Shown here: positions 9,093 to 18,212 of the stretch, piece after piece
Position numbering within the stretch: the first letter of the stretch is position 1
How the letters are laid out: each line of letters begins with the position of its first letter
Origin: Veillonellaceae bacterium
GTDB lineage: Bacteria > Bacillota > Negativicutes > JAAYSF01
Direction of reading: 5' to 3'
NCBI GenBank assembly: GCA_012523975.1
Contig: JAAYSF010000004.1
Location: forward strand, 1 to 50,648
Length of the DNA: 50,648 bases
Translations under genes and position numbers: made by a program
Notes under the pieces: model-generated
Databases searched by the model: none
Told to the model about the DNA's origin: nothing
Seen by the model: only the letters and a program-made list of their open reading frames with translations

Positions 9093-9135
9093 AATTAACA
9101 AAGCCGCTCTTGAGCCAAGAGCGGCTTTGTTAATT
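9093..9135. terminator. Bidirectional intrinsic terminator
   Basis: A 19-bp perfect stem (9093-9111 with 9117-9135) with a 5-base loop, flanked by A/T-rich ends. It serves the convergent secreted-protein and hydrogenase genes. Its right arm includes the hydrogenase small-subunit stop codon. Confidence 0.9.
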
Positions 9136-9856
9136 ACAGTCTGTCAACAGCCAATAGCAGTCCATGAATAAGGGCCTGCGGCCTTGGCGGACAGCCCGGT
9201 ATATAGACATCAACGGGTACCAGGGCATCTGCACCACCGCGGATGGCATAGCTTTTACCGAACGTCTGGCCGCCAGCTGCGCAGCTGCCGACAGCTACTA
9301 CCAGTTTGGGATTAGGGGTAGCTTTATAGGTTTCCAACAGAGCCTTAGTAAGATTGCGCGTTACCATGCCGGTGACCATCAGCAGGTCGGCATGGCGAGG
9401 CGAAGCCACGAAATTAATCCCGTATTGCGATAAATCGTACAATGGATTGCCTAGCGCAACCATCTCCCAATCACAGGCATTGCAAGATCCAACATCGACA
9501 TGGCGAATGGCCAGCGACCGCCCGAGAATTCGGGTTATTTTTTTGCTCAAGGCAGTGCCCAATTGCTCAACCTCAGCTTTATGAGCTAATTTATAGTCGG
9601 CTGTATGATAGATTGCACCGGTCTCGCAAAACTGCTGACAGCGCCCGCAAAAAATACACTTATCAGAATCAACGAACGGTAATCCATCCGCTTCGTCAAT
9701 AGCACCGGCCGGACAAACTTTGGCGCATATGCCGCACTTCCGGCAACTTTCGGCCTTGACAGTTACCCCGCCTCTAAACCTGGCCGGAGTATTACCTTTA
9801 TCCCACTTCTCGGTAACAATTCCTGTCTGCACTATCTTACGCAATGTTTCAAGCAT
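9134..9856 (-). CDS. hyfI: Group 4 [NiFe]-hydrogenase small subunit fused to a two-cluster ferredoxin (HycF+HycG/HyfI)
   Basis: A 240-residue fusion. The N-terminal half (about 30-85) is a 2[4Fe-4S] ferredoxin with CRKCGICAKVCP and CIFCGRCQQFC. The C-terminal half (about 110-240) is the NuoB/HycG-type small subunit, with CNAC, GSCAAGG and PGCPPRP supplying ligands for the proximal cluster. The protein would pass electrons from a soluble donor to the NiFe site. In E. coli Hyc/Hyf these are separate proteins. It is the last gene of the operon, and its Shine-Dalgarno GGGAGG overlaps the preceding stop. Confidence 0.9.
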   Translation of the reverse strand: MLETLRKIVQTGIVTEKWDKGNTPARFRGGVTVKAESCRKCGICAKVCPAGAIDEADGLPFVDSDKCIFCGRCQQFCETGAIYHTADYKLAHKAEVEQLGTALSKKITRILGRSLAIRHVDVGSCNACDWEMVALGNPLYDLSQYGINFVASPRHADLLMVTGMVTRNLTKALLETYKATPNPKLVVAVGSCAAGGQTFGKSYAIRGGADALVPVDVYIPGCPPRPQALIHGLLLAVDRL

Positions 9857-9868
9857 AATATTTCCTCC

Positions 9869-11380
9869 CTATCGGTCTGTGCACGCATAGCAAAGTTCAA
9901 AACTTTTATTTATCAAGGGGAAATCTGGAATGATATTGCCCGGTACAGCAACCGTCAAAGACGGCCAATTTGCGTATGATGCCGACCGCACAAACAGGCG
10001 GTAAACGGTATTATCCTTTCCAGTCATTAACCAGTGAATATTACTACCCCGCGCCGACTCGCTCCAACCAAGCGCAGTCTTATGCGGCGGCAGTTCAGGG
10101 ATGACTGTTGTTAGGGGGCCGCCTTTTGGCGGCCTGCTGCTTAATACTTGACGGATAATACTAATCGTCTGCGTAACTTCATCGACCCGTACCCATAACC
10201 GGGCGGCAACATCGCCGCTAGCCTGGATCGGCACTTTAAAATCAAGTTCGCTATATAGACTATAGGGAAAATCCCGCCGCACATCGGCATCCACTCCCGA
10301 AGCGCGGGCGGCTACGCCGACAACGGCCAGGTCAACGGCTGCCTGCCGCGGTAAAATTCCAGTAGTGTTAATCCGGTCCAGAAACGCACCACTTTGTTTT
10401 AAGATACTGACTAATTCTTTGAAGTCAGCCTCTACTAACCGCAGGGTGCTTTGGATTTTGGCGGCCATATCATCGGTAATATCCATATTTACCCCGCCCA
10501 ATGTTACCATACCGCGTAAGAATCTGTTGCCTGTAAGGATTTCGTTCAGCCGCACAAGCATTTCTTTTATCCGGCTGCCATGACTTATACCCACCGCAAA
10601 TCCTACGCCAGCGCATAAATTACCGATATCGCCGATATGGTTATATAACCGTTCCAATTCAGCCATCAGAACGCGTATATGCTCAGCCCGCTCGGGAATA
10701 GTCACCTTGGCGATGCTCTCCACCGCTTGAGCAAAGGCTAGAGCGTGCGAAACCGTACAGACACCGCAAATACGCTCTGCCTGATAAAAGGCAGTCTCAA
10801 TGGGCAGTCCTTCGACAGCTTTCTCGATACCCCGGTGAGTGTAGAATAACTTGGCCTCGAGGTTGATAATATTTTCCCCCGCCTGACTAAACCGAAAATG
10901 CCCCGGTTCAATAATCCCGGCATGAATGGGACCAACAGGAACTTCAAATACACCTTCACCCTTTACTTCAGGAATGGCATATTCCTTGTGCGCTTCGTCC
11001 ACAACAAGACTTTGGTCAAAGTCCTTACGCAGTGGATATAGCTCTGCTGGCCAGTTTTCGTGCAGCACCAGCGGCCTCAAATCAGGGTGACCGATCGGTA
11101 TCAGACCGAACAGATCGTGTATCTCCCGTTCGAACCAAGCCGCGGCTGGAGTTACGGGCACCAGCGAAGGAAATTCAAACGGTTCGGCGTTGAGTAATGT
11201 CTTTAGGCATAAATGCTTCCCCGAACTTTTATCAGCAAAAATGCAGTATATGGCCATGCCTCCGTTTAAAGTCCGCTCATCATTAGCAAACATGGCTGTC
11301 AATCTGCTTTGTCCGGTCTTTAACAAATTCTCGGCCATCCCCCGCAGTTTAGCACTCTCTATTTCGATATAGCTGATCAT
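9869..11380 (-). CDS. hyfG: Group 4 [NiFe]-hydrogenase large subunit (HycE/HyfG type, NuoC+NuoD fusion)
   Basis: A 503-residue catalytic subunit. Residues 1 to about 125 are a NuoC-like 30-kDa domain (WFEREIHDLFG, YPLRKDF). The rest is NuoD/HycE-like. Ni ligands are present in ERICGVCTVSH (Cys205, Cys208) and FELCYACTDR (Cys497, Cys500), so this is a real hydrogenase and not a complex I subunit. The protein ends three residues after the last Cys, with no C-terminal extension to be removed by a maturation protease. A TTG 12 bases upstream (11392) is in frame but forms part of the Shine-Dalgarno GGAGG of the ATG at 11380, which is therefore chosen. Confidence 0.92.
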   Translation of the reverse strand: MISYIEIESAKLRGMAENLLKTGQSRLTAMFANDERTLNGGMAIYCIFADKSSGKHLCLKTLLNAEPFEFPSLVPVTPAAAWFEREIHDLFGLIPIGHPDLRPLVLHENWPAELYPLRKDFDQSLVVDEAHKEYAIPEVKGEGVFEVPVGPIHAGIIEPGHFRFSQAGENIINLEAKLFYTHRGIEKAVEGLPIETAFYQAERICGVCTVSHALAFAQAVESIAKVTIPERAEHIRVLMAELERLYNHIGDIGNLCAGVGFAVGISHGSRIKEMLVRLNEILTGNRFLRGMVTLGGVNMDITDDMAAKIQSTLRLVEADFKELVSILKQSGAFLDRINTTGILPRQAAVDLAVVGVAARASGVDADVRRDFPYSLYSELDFKVPIQASGDVAARLWVRVDEVTQTISIIRQVLSSRPPKGGPLTTVIPELPPHKTALGWSESARGSNIHWLMTGKDNTVYRLFVRSASYANWPSLTVAVPGNIIPDFPLINKSFELCYACTDR

Positions 11381-11381
11381 A

Positions 11382-12845
11382 CTAACCTCCAATTACAATG
11401 GCCGCCGCCAACCGCAGCGCATTATTAAAAAAGTCAGGAACATATAAGCCTGTTACAGCGACTATCGCGACAGATAATACCATTGCGGCCATGGCCGGTT
11501 TGCCTATGCTCACCTGCTGGACTGAACCCGCAGGCTGACCAAACAGCATCTGGCAGCAATAGTAAAGCATCCCGGCAAACACAGCCGCCACCAAGATCAG
11601 GAATACTCCGCCCGCTAGCTTAAACCCGGCGGCAAACGCCGCCCAAGTTATGATAAACTTGCTGAAAAACACCCCAAACGGCGGCGAACCGGTTATGATA
11701 AGCACTAGTACCAACAATATGGCGCCCAGTGCCGGCTTGGCTTTAACCAAACCTTTAATGCGCAGAATTTGTTTAGTCCGGTACTCCCGCGTTAAAACGC
11801 CGGCCATATAAAACAAAGCTGATTTTGCTATTGCATGGTTAAAAATATGCAGCAGCGCCCCGTAGACCGACAGCGGTGTGCCAATTCCTAAGGCGAAGGT
11901 TATTATCCCCATATGCTCAACACTTGAATAGGCCAACAGCCGTTTGACGTCATGCTGGACAAGTAAGAACGGAATAGCAATCAAGATGGAGAATAGCCCC
12001 AGCGCCATTAATAACTGCTGCACAAATTCAAATCCTGCTGACGCTTTGACAATGGCAATATTCCGCATGATGACATATATTGCGCAGCTGAGCAGCGCTC
12101 CTGACAAGAGCCCGCTGACCGGCGACGGAGCTTGGCTGTGGGCATCAGGCAGCCATGTATGCATAGGAGCCAAACCTACCTTAGTGCCATAACCGATAAT
12201 AATAAAGACAAAGGCCAGTTTTATCATCCGCTCATCCAAAAGCGCTCCATTCTCTTTAAGCACCAGCCAGCTTAGCGCGTCGCCGCCGAGGCCGGCGCTG
12301 AGCTGAGCATAGTAGAGCAATATAGTACCAAGCAGCGCCAGACAAATGCCAACAGTGCATACCATTACATACTTCCAGGCCGCTTCGATAGCTGCCCGGT
12401 TAAAATAAAAAGCAACCAATAGTGCTGAGGCCAGCGTCGTCGCCTCAACAGCCACCCACATCAGACCTAAGTTTTCAACGATCAAGACACTAATCATAGT
12501 TAAGCAGAAAATATTAAACAGGAAATAGTAACGTTTTAGAGCTTTTAAATCTTGTTTCTCGGTAATAAGCTCTTTTTCCATATACGAGGCCGAAAATAAT
12601 GACGCCGTAAAACTAAGCACGGCAATGACTGTTAGGAACAAGCTGCTTAAATGATCAGCGTATAAAGCTCCCAACCTCAGATAACCCGAGGTGTTTATCA
12701 GATATATGATAAACCCGAGCAGCAAACTGCTAACAGCACTGCCAATAATATTAACTACTTTGACGCCGCGGCTTGATGCCGGCATTAACACTGCACCAGC
12801 AGTAATGAGCGGCACCAATAACACCCCATATAACACTGAGGACAT
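11382..12845 (-). CDS. hyfF: Hydrogenase membrane subunit HyfF-like (NuoN/NuoM family)
   Basis: A 487-residue antiporter-like polytopic protein. It shows the family pattern: a Glu in MWVAVEATTLASALLVAF, a Lys in GYGTKVGLAPMHTWLPDAHSQAPSPVSGLLSG, and KRLLAYSSVEHMGI. It probably moves protons or Na+ as the hydrogenase turns over. A good Shine-Dalgarno, AAAGGATG, precedes the ATG. The gene ends 1 base before the large-subunit start. Confidence 0.9.
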   Translation of the reverse strand: MSSVLYGVLLVPLITAGAVLMPASSRGVKVVNIIGSAVSSLLLGFIIYLINTSGYLRLGALYADHLSSLFLTVIAVLSFTASLFSASYMEKELITEKQDLKALKRYYFLFNIFCLTMISVLIVENLGLMWVAVEATTLASALLVAFYFNRAAIEAAWKYVMVCTVGICLALLGTILLYYAQLSAGLGGDALSWLVLKENGALLDERMIKLAFVFIIIGYGTKVGLAPMHTWLPDAHSQAPSPVSGLLSGALLSCAIYVIMRNIAIVKASAGFEFVQQLLMALGLFSILIAIPFLLVQHDVKRLLAYSSVEHMGIITFALGIGTPLSVYGALLHIFNHAIAKSALFYMAGVLTREYRTKQILRIKGLVKAKPALGAILLVLVLIITGSPPFGVFFSKFIITWAAFAAGFKLAGGVFLILVAAVFAGMLYYCCQMLFGQPAGSVQQVSIGKPAMAAMVLSVAIVAVTGLYVPDFFNNALRLAAAIVIGG

Positions 12846-12849
12846 AATA

Positions 12850-13476
12850 TCATCCTTTCAGCTTGCGCAATAAAGTTGTATCCGTCGAAGAATACGAGAT
12901 TTTAATCCGGTAAGTCAGGATGCCCAATACAGCAACGGCTACCAGCATATCAAAGACTATCCCCAATTCAATAATTAGCGGCAGGCCATTAGTAACTGAC
13001 AGACTAAGCAGATACAGGCCATTTTCCATAGTATTAAGCCCTACGATTTGCAAAACTGCCTGTCGTCTGATAATAATGATTTGCAGACCAATGAGCACCA
13101 ACGAAACAGCCGCTGCCAAAGCATCCCGGCTGATAACTCCCGGCAATGCCTGATCGATAAAACCGTATGCTAAAACGGTAGCGCCTGCTGCGGCCAGCGA
13201 GGAAACGTTCGGACTTAACACGGAGTTTGTTTCCCGCTCCTTGCTTAGACGTTTGACTATTGCAAACAGCATATAGGGAATGATGGCTGTTTTTATAACA
13301 ACTGTTAACAGCCCGGCGATATAATAGTGAATCTCGCCTGTCTCGATTCCGATCACGATTGAGGCCAGGGCAATCATGGCTGACTGAACCAGAAAAATAC
13401 CGACCGCCGTACGAAGGTTAGTAACTCGCGTTAAGAAGAAGGCGGTGAGCATTAGGAGAATTATCAGCAAGTTCAT
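12850..13476 (-). CDS. hyfE: Hydrogenase membrane subunit HyfE-like
   Basis: A 208-residue hydrophobic protein with about 6-7 membrane segments. It includes a KTAIIPYMLFAIVKRL segment and NTMENGLYLLSL near residue 150, typical of HyfE and NuoK-like subunits. It links the antiporter modules to the hydrogenase core. GAGGAGG precedes the ATG. Its stop lies 4 bases before the start of hyfF. Confidence 0.85.
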   Translation of the reverse strand: MNLLIILLMLTAFFLTRVTNLRTAVGIFLVQSAMIALASIVIGIETGEIHYYIAGLLTVVIKTAIIPYMLFAIVKRLSKERETNSVLSPNVSSLAAAGATVLAYGFIDQALPGVISRDALAAAVSLVLIGLQIIIIRRQAVLQIVGLNTMENGLYLLSLSVTNGLPLIIELGIVFDMLVAVAVLGILTYRIKISYSSTDTTLLRKLKG

Positions 13477-13488
13477 TGGCTTCCTCCT

Positions 13489-14385
13489 CTATTGCGCCAC
13501 AAGCGCCAACAGTGATAATAAACAGGATACTGCTAAAAAACCGGGCAGCTTAAACAGTCGCATTTTGTTGGTGCTTGTCTCAATAATAGCCAACAAAACA
13601 GCGGCCAGCACCAGCTTAACAAGGACCCAAACCCAGTCCAGCCCGATAGCCGTTAAACCAGGCAGCTGCCAAGGAACAAAAAAGGCTACAAACAGCATTA
13701 GGGTAAGCGTTTGCTTGACCATTGAGGCCAAATGAATGAGACCAAGGCTGCGTCCTGAGTATTCCAGTATCATTCCCTCATGAATCATAGTAAGTTCAAG
13801 ATGAGTATCAGGGTTATCAACCGGAATCCGCCCAGTCTCAGCTACCAATACTATAAAAAAAGCAATAGCCGATAAAATATATGGCATTGAAAACGGCAGA
13901 GTACTGGCTGTTGCTGCCATACCGCTCAATACCATTGAGTCAGCCTTAAAAGCAACACTGACAAGAGCCAGCAGCAGAGCCGGTTCTACAAGTATGGCAA
14001 CAAACATCTCGCGCGAGCCGCCCATACCGCCAAAGGCACTCCCGGCATCCAGTGATGCTAAAGCGAGGAAGAACCGCCCTAATCCTAATAGATAAACAAG
14101 TATCAGCATATCAGCCAACCGGGAAACTGGTCCGCCAAAAGTCACTACACCGGCTGCTGCAAAAGCAGTTGCAAAATAAATATACGGCGCCAGTCGAAAC
14201 ATCACTGATACCGTCGGCGAAACAACGCTATCCTTAGAAAAGAACTTGGCTAAGTCATAATACGGCTGCAAAATAGATGGACCGCGCCTATTTTGAAGAC
14301 GAGCCTTTGCTGTCTTTATAATCCCTTCAATCAACGGAGCAATCGCCAAAAGAATAAAAGCGCTTATTAATGTATTTATCATCAC
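13489..14385 (-). CDS. hyfC: Hydrogenase membrane subunit HyfC/HycD-like (NuoH family)
   Basis: A 298-residue, 8-helix NuoH-type protein that anchors the hydrogenase arm to the membrane. Family motifs are KARLQNRRGPSILQPYYDLAK (near residues 26-46), GSREMFVAILVEPALL, and the acidic loop IPVDNPDTHLELTMIHEGM. It begins 3 bases after the hyfB stop. Confidence 0.92.
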   Translation of the reverse strand: MMINTLISAFILLAIAPLIEGIIKTAKARLQNRRGPSILQPYYDLAKFFSKDSVVSPTVSVMFRLAPYIYFATAFAAAGVVTFGGPVSRLADMLILVYLLGLGRFFLALASLDAGSAFGGMGGSREMFVAILVEPALLLALVSVAFKADSMVLSGMAATASTLPFSMPYILSAIAFFIVLVAETGRIPVDNPDTHLELTMIHEGMILEYSGRSLGLIHLASMVKQTLTLMLFVAFFVPWQLPGLTAIGLDWVWVLVKLVLAAVLLAIIETSTNKMRLFKLPGFLAVSCLLSLLALVAQ

Positions 14386-14388
14386 TAT

Positions 14389-16407
14389 CTACCTCGAGCT
14401 CCAAATTAGTGCTACTACGGTAACAGCCAGCACATAGCCGATATATAATTGCAGGTGGCCGCTCTGCAATCGTCTTAAAAACTTTGCTGCTCTGAGTATC
14501 CCGTTATTTACTGGATAATACAGCTTATCATGCAACACATAATTAATGTTTAAGCGGTATTCTAGGCTGCGGCCGTAATATGAGTTAGCATTGGTGCTTA
14601 TTACCTTGTGCCGTTGCGGTCGCAATATTGCACTGAAAGCAGTCCGGACGGGCTTAGAAAAACCGGTAGCAGTGTATTCCATTCTGGCTGTCGGGGTAAT
14701 ACCGCAGGTCCAGGTCTCAACTACCTGCTCGCGGGGTTTTGCGCCTAATTTAGCTAACAGAACCGCTGCAATTAATCCCGCCAGAACCATTCCTGTAACT
14801 GTAGAAATTCCCATCACACTGTCAGTCATCCCGGTATTCAAAACAAGGCCGAGCTGCTGATAATCAAAAATAACGGCTGTTGCTGTACCCCAGTATTGCG
14901 ATAACGTCGCATTCAGCATATTTAATACCACCTGGGGCCAAAGTCCGATTGCAACGCATAATGCAGAAAGCATCAGCATTGGAACAATCATTAGCGGTGA
15001 AACTTCACCTGCATTTTCAGCCTGCTCGCTGCGCGGCTTGGCCAAAAACGTTATTCCGAACGCCTTGACAAAACAAGCTGCCGCCAACGCACCGGTCAAC
15101 CCCAGTAAAGCAATAAACACTGCTCCGGTTACTTTGCCGCCGATGCCGGCAATACCGTGCGAAAGCTGGAACAGTGTTTGAAAGGTCAACCATTCACTGA
15201 CAAAACCGTTGATTGGAGGAAATGCCGATATTGCAAGCGAGCCTATAATAAAAGCAAGCGCCGTCCGAGGCATTTTCTTTATTAAACCGCCCAATTTCTC
15301 CATATCGTTAGTATGGTTTTTCTGTACAATTGCCCCGGCACCCAAAAATAATAGCGACTTAAATACGGCGTGATTGAGAGTATGAAACCAAGCTGCCGCC
15401 CACGCCAGTCCAGCCGGCAGCGGCATACCTTTAGCCATAAAAACAAGGCCGGCCCCGATGCCTAAAAAAATGATGCCGACGTTTTCAACACTGGAATAAG
15501 CCAAGAGTTTTTTTATGTCATTTTCCATCAAGGCGTAGAGAACCCCCAGAACACAGGATATAATAGCCAACACCATAATTAGTCCGCCCCACCAAGCTGG
15601 CCCTGTTCCCAAGAACTCAAGCAAAAACCGGCTAAGACCGTACACAGCTGACTTAATCATAACACCTGACATCAAGGCTGAAACATGACTAGGGGCTGCG
15701 GGATGAGCCAGCGGCAGCCATACATGAACAGGAATCATGCCGGCTTTGGTTCCAAAACCAATGAGGGCCAGCAGAAAAACGATACTAGCAGTTGGACCTG
15801 CCAAATTAGCGTGCCGCAAATCCTCAAAAGCAAGACTACCGGCAGAAGTTGCTAAAATAAGAAAAGCCGCAACAATGAAGGCTGTTCCGACATGGGTCAT
15901 AACCATATAAATATAGGCCGCCCGGCGTACGGCCACCTTCTCCCATTTATGAATGACCAAGCCGAAGGAAAAAATTGTCATGACTTCCCAAGCGACCAGG
16001 AAGGCGGCGACGTGGCTGACAGTGAACACTAAAATCATGGCCAGTAAAAAGCCGTTGAAACATGTAGCCATTAACCATAGGCGGTGTCTGTAAAACTCGC
16101 GGCAATAGCCGATAGCATAGACACTGGCCAGACTGCCTATTACGCCAACAATAAGCAGAAAGAATGCTGCTAAGAAATCAAGCCGAGCCGTTACTACGCC
16201 AACCTGTCCCCACTCAAACAATGGCAAGCTGATACCACCTTGGGTGAAAACAAAAATTGCACATAGTACGGCCATTATACTTCCTCCAAGTGCCATACCA
16301 TGTGCAACATAGTTTACCAAGCTGTCATTTTTCCTTAATATCACTGCTAGCACTGCTCCTACACACATTGCTACCAACGCACCTAAATACATGTTTGCTG
16401 CATTCAT
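14389..16407 (-). CDS. hyfB: Hydrogenase membrane subunit HyfB/HycC-like (NuoL family)
   Basis: A 672-residue antiporter-like subunit and the first gene of the hydrogenase operon. Visible hallmarks are FLVAWEVMTIFSFGLVIHKWE, GFGTKAGMIPVHVWLPLAHP, KKLLAYSSVENVGIIFLGIG and FHTLNHAVFKSLLFLGAGA. The C-terminal region (VVETWTCGITPTARMEYTAT) is typical of HyfB/HycC. AAGGAG lies before the ATG. No formate dehydrogenase, CO dehydrogenase or maturation (hyp) gene lies in the window, so the electron donor is unknown. Confidence 0.92.
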   Translation of the reverse strand: MNAANMYLGALVAMCVGAVLAVILRKNDSLVNYVAHGMALGGSIMAVLCAIFVFTQGGISLPLFEWGQVGVVTARLDFLAAFFLLIVGVIGSLASVYAIGYCREFYRHRLWLMATCFNGFLLAMILVFTVSHVAAFLVAWEVMTIFSFGLVIHKWEKVAVRRAAYIYMVMTHVGTAFIVAAFLILATSAGSLAFEDLRHANLAGPTASIVFLLALIGFGTKAGMIPVHVWLPLAHPAAPSHVSALMSGVMIKSAVYGLSRFLLEFLGTGPAWWGGLIMVLAIISCVLGVLYALMENDIKKLLAYSSVENVGIIFLGIGAGLVFMAKGMPLPAGLAWAAAWFHTLNHAVFKSLLFLGAGAIVQKNHTNDMEKLGGLIKKMPRTALAFIIGSLAISAFPPINGFVSEWLTFQTLFQLSHGIAGIGGKVTGAVFIALLGLTGALAAACFVKAFGITFLAKPRSEQAENAGEVSPLMIVPMLMLSALCVAIGLWPQVVLNMLNATLSQYWGTATAVIFDYQQLGLVLNTGMTDSVMGISTVTGMVLAGLIAAVLLAKLGAKPREQVVETWTCGITPTARMEYTATGFSKPVRTAFSAILRPQRHKVISTNANSYYGRSLEYRLNINYVLHDKLYYPVNNGILRAAKFLRRLQSGHLQLYIGYVLAVTVVALIWSSR

Positions 16408-16512
16408 TATGTTAGCACTCCTTAAAAAGCAAAAATCACCCTCAGTTTATCACATTTGCCATTTCACTGTAAAAGAAGTAAATTGCTGTCAGCTAGCTAT
16501 TCACCACTTAAA

Positions 16513-16541
16513 AAGGGCATGGCTTCAAATTAGCCATGCCC
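16513..16541 (-). terminator. Intrinsic terminator after the kinase genes
   Basis: A 10-bp G/C-rich stem (16515-16524 with 16532-16541). It is followed, on the minus strand, by a run of T (A at 16511-16514). It separates the kinase genes from the downstream hydrogenase operon. Confidence 0.8.
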
Positions 16542-16549
16542 CTCGCTTC

Positions 16550-18172
16550 TTACGTCCGTTTTCCTTCGTAAAGCTTGTCCAGCTTCGATTCGCAGGGAAA
16601 CCTGACGCTAAATGTTGTACCATTGCCGCTTGTATCGATATCCATTATGGCATCATGACGGGCGGCGATACTATAACAGATGGGTAATCCCAGACCCGTG
16701 CCACAGTCTTTAGTTGTAAAAAACGGAACGCAAATTTTATCGAGCAGCTCCTCATCAATACCATAACCACTATCTTTAACCGCCAGAATAACATAACCAT
16801 CTTCCGCTATTGTTGAGATTTCGAGTACCCCACCCTTGTCCATTGCCTCTAGTCCGTTCACCGCTAAATTCAAGATAAGCTGACGGATTTCTTTGTCATC
16901 TAACTCAAGTAGCGGACATTCGCTCAACGCTAATTTAATTGTTTTGCTTTTCATAAAGGCTTCGGCTTGAATCAGCGGATACAATGCATCTATTATTTCG
17001 TTGATACACACACTCCGGCGCTCGACCCGCTTGTCTTTAGCTAAGGTAAGGAATTCAGTTATTATTCTGTTAGCCCTGTCAAGCTCATCAAGCATAAGAT
17101 CGATGTGTTCCGGTGATAGCCGGCCTTTTTCCTTGGACAACTGCAAAAAACCACGAATTGAAGTCATGGGATTACGGATTTCATGAGCAATGCCGGCCGC
17201 CATTTCGCCAATCAGATGGAAGCGTTCGAGCCTGGTTACTTCACGTTCCAACTTTATCTGCTGACTTATATCAGTTATAACTAATAATAAATAGCGCCGA
17301 CGATCAAGTTCAGCCAGTTCGGTAGAGAGGATCCCATCACGTTTTTCACCGGTCTTAGTTGTGTAGTTAACCCGGATATTACTGCACCGCCTGCTCAGCG
17401 TCGCAAATTCCGGATATACTCGCTCATTCTCATAACTAAAAGTAATATTAATAACATCATCAGTCTGTCCGATAACTTCCTGATATTCAAAGCCGGTATA
17501 ATTAAGCCAGCTTTGATTAACTTCTATAAAGCGTCCATCGTCCAGCGAACGAATTGCCATTAGGCAGGGACTGACATCAAATAGTGCATGAAATGATTCA
17601 GCTAGCTTTTGCAGTTCTGCTATTTCATCACGCAGCTTTTGGTTTATTGACTTCAACTGGGCGGTACGGGCCTCTACCAAGTGTCTTACATACTGATGGT
17701 TGACTGACATTTTTACCAGGGCTTCCACCTTTAAACGCAGGGTGTCCGGAGAAAAGGGTTTAAATATGTAATCTACTGCTCCAACTTCAAATCCCTTCTG
17801 AACATGTTCAGAAGCTTGACTGGCAGCTGTTATAAAGACAATCGGAATATGCTTGCTTTTTTGTCTGGCCTTTATAAGCCGGGCTGTTTCAAACCCATCA
17901 AGATCAGGCATCTGCACATCAAGAAGGATAACTGCAAAATCCTCTCTTAATAGATACCTTAGCGCCTCTTCCCCCGACGAAGCCGTAACCAGCGTATAAT
18001 TGGCTGAAGCCAAGACAGCCGTCAACGCGATTAGATTCTGAGGCCGATCATCTACTATCAGAATCTTTAATTGTTCCGGCATAGTAACATTATCATCCGA
18101 TATTTCACTTAAACTGTTGTTTTTTCCGGTATAGCTTGGCGGGTGTTTTAAATTTCTGGTTGCGCTGTGCAT
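16550..18172 (-). CDS. Response regulator-PAS-histidine kinase hybrid
   Basis: A 540-residue cytoplasmic signalling protein. An N-terminal receiver (about 35-155) has DD at 41-42, phospho-acceptor Asp85 in LLDVQMPDLDG, and the Lys of KPFSP. A short coiled coil and a PAS domain follow (about 190-310). Then come HisKA with GIAHEIRNP, and HATPase with NLAVNGLEAMD, GYGID and GTGLGLP. There are no membrane segments. It lies 40 bases after the larger kinase, and the two are probably co-transcribed. GGAAGGAG sits a somewhat long 12 bases before the ATG. No DNA-binding or enzymatic output domain is present; input is likely phosphotransfer from the neighbour. Confidence 0.87.
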   Translation of the reverse strand: MHSATRNLKHPPSYTGKNNSLSEISDDNVTMPEQLKILIVDDRPQNLIALTAVLASANYTLVTASSGEEALRYLLREDFAVILLDVQMPDLDGFETARLIKARQKSKHIPIVFITAASQASEHVQKGFEVGAVDYIFKPFSPDTLRLKVEALVKMSVNHQYVRHLVEARTAQLKSINQKLRDEIAELQKLAESFHALFDVSPCLMAIRSLDDGRFIEVNQSWLNYTGFEYQEVIGQTDDVINITFSYENERVYPEFATLSRRCSNIRVNYTTKTGEKRDGILSTELAELDRRRYLLLVITDISQQIKLEREVTRLERFHLIGEMAAGIAHEIRNPMTSIRGFLQLSKEKGRLSPEHIDLMLDELDRANRIITEFLTLAKDKRVERRSVCINEIIDALYPLIQAEAFMKSKTIKLALSECPLLELDDKEIRQLILNLAVNGLEAMDKGGVLEISTIAEDGYVILAVKDSGYGIDEELLDKICVPFFTTKDCGTGLGLPICYSIAARHDAIMDIDTSGNGTTFSVRFPCESKLDKLYEGKRT

Positions 18173-18212
18173 TGCTGGCTATCACTCCTTCCTTACTGCC
18201 TAATCACCCATT

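Noticed and set aside
11382-11392. TTG start at 11392 for the large subunit
   Set aside because: The TTG is part of the Shine-Dalgarno of the ATG at 11380 and has no ribosome site of its own.
9134-16407. Reading the hydrogenase operon as respiratory complex I
   Set aside because: All four Ni-ligand cysteines are present in the large subunit, and NADH-dehydrogenase subunits (NuoE/F/G) and the NuoA/J/K set are absent.
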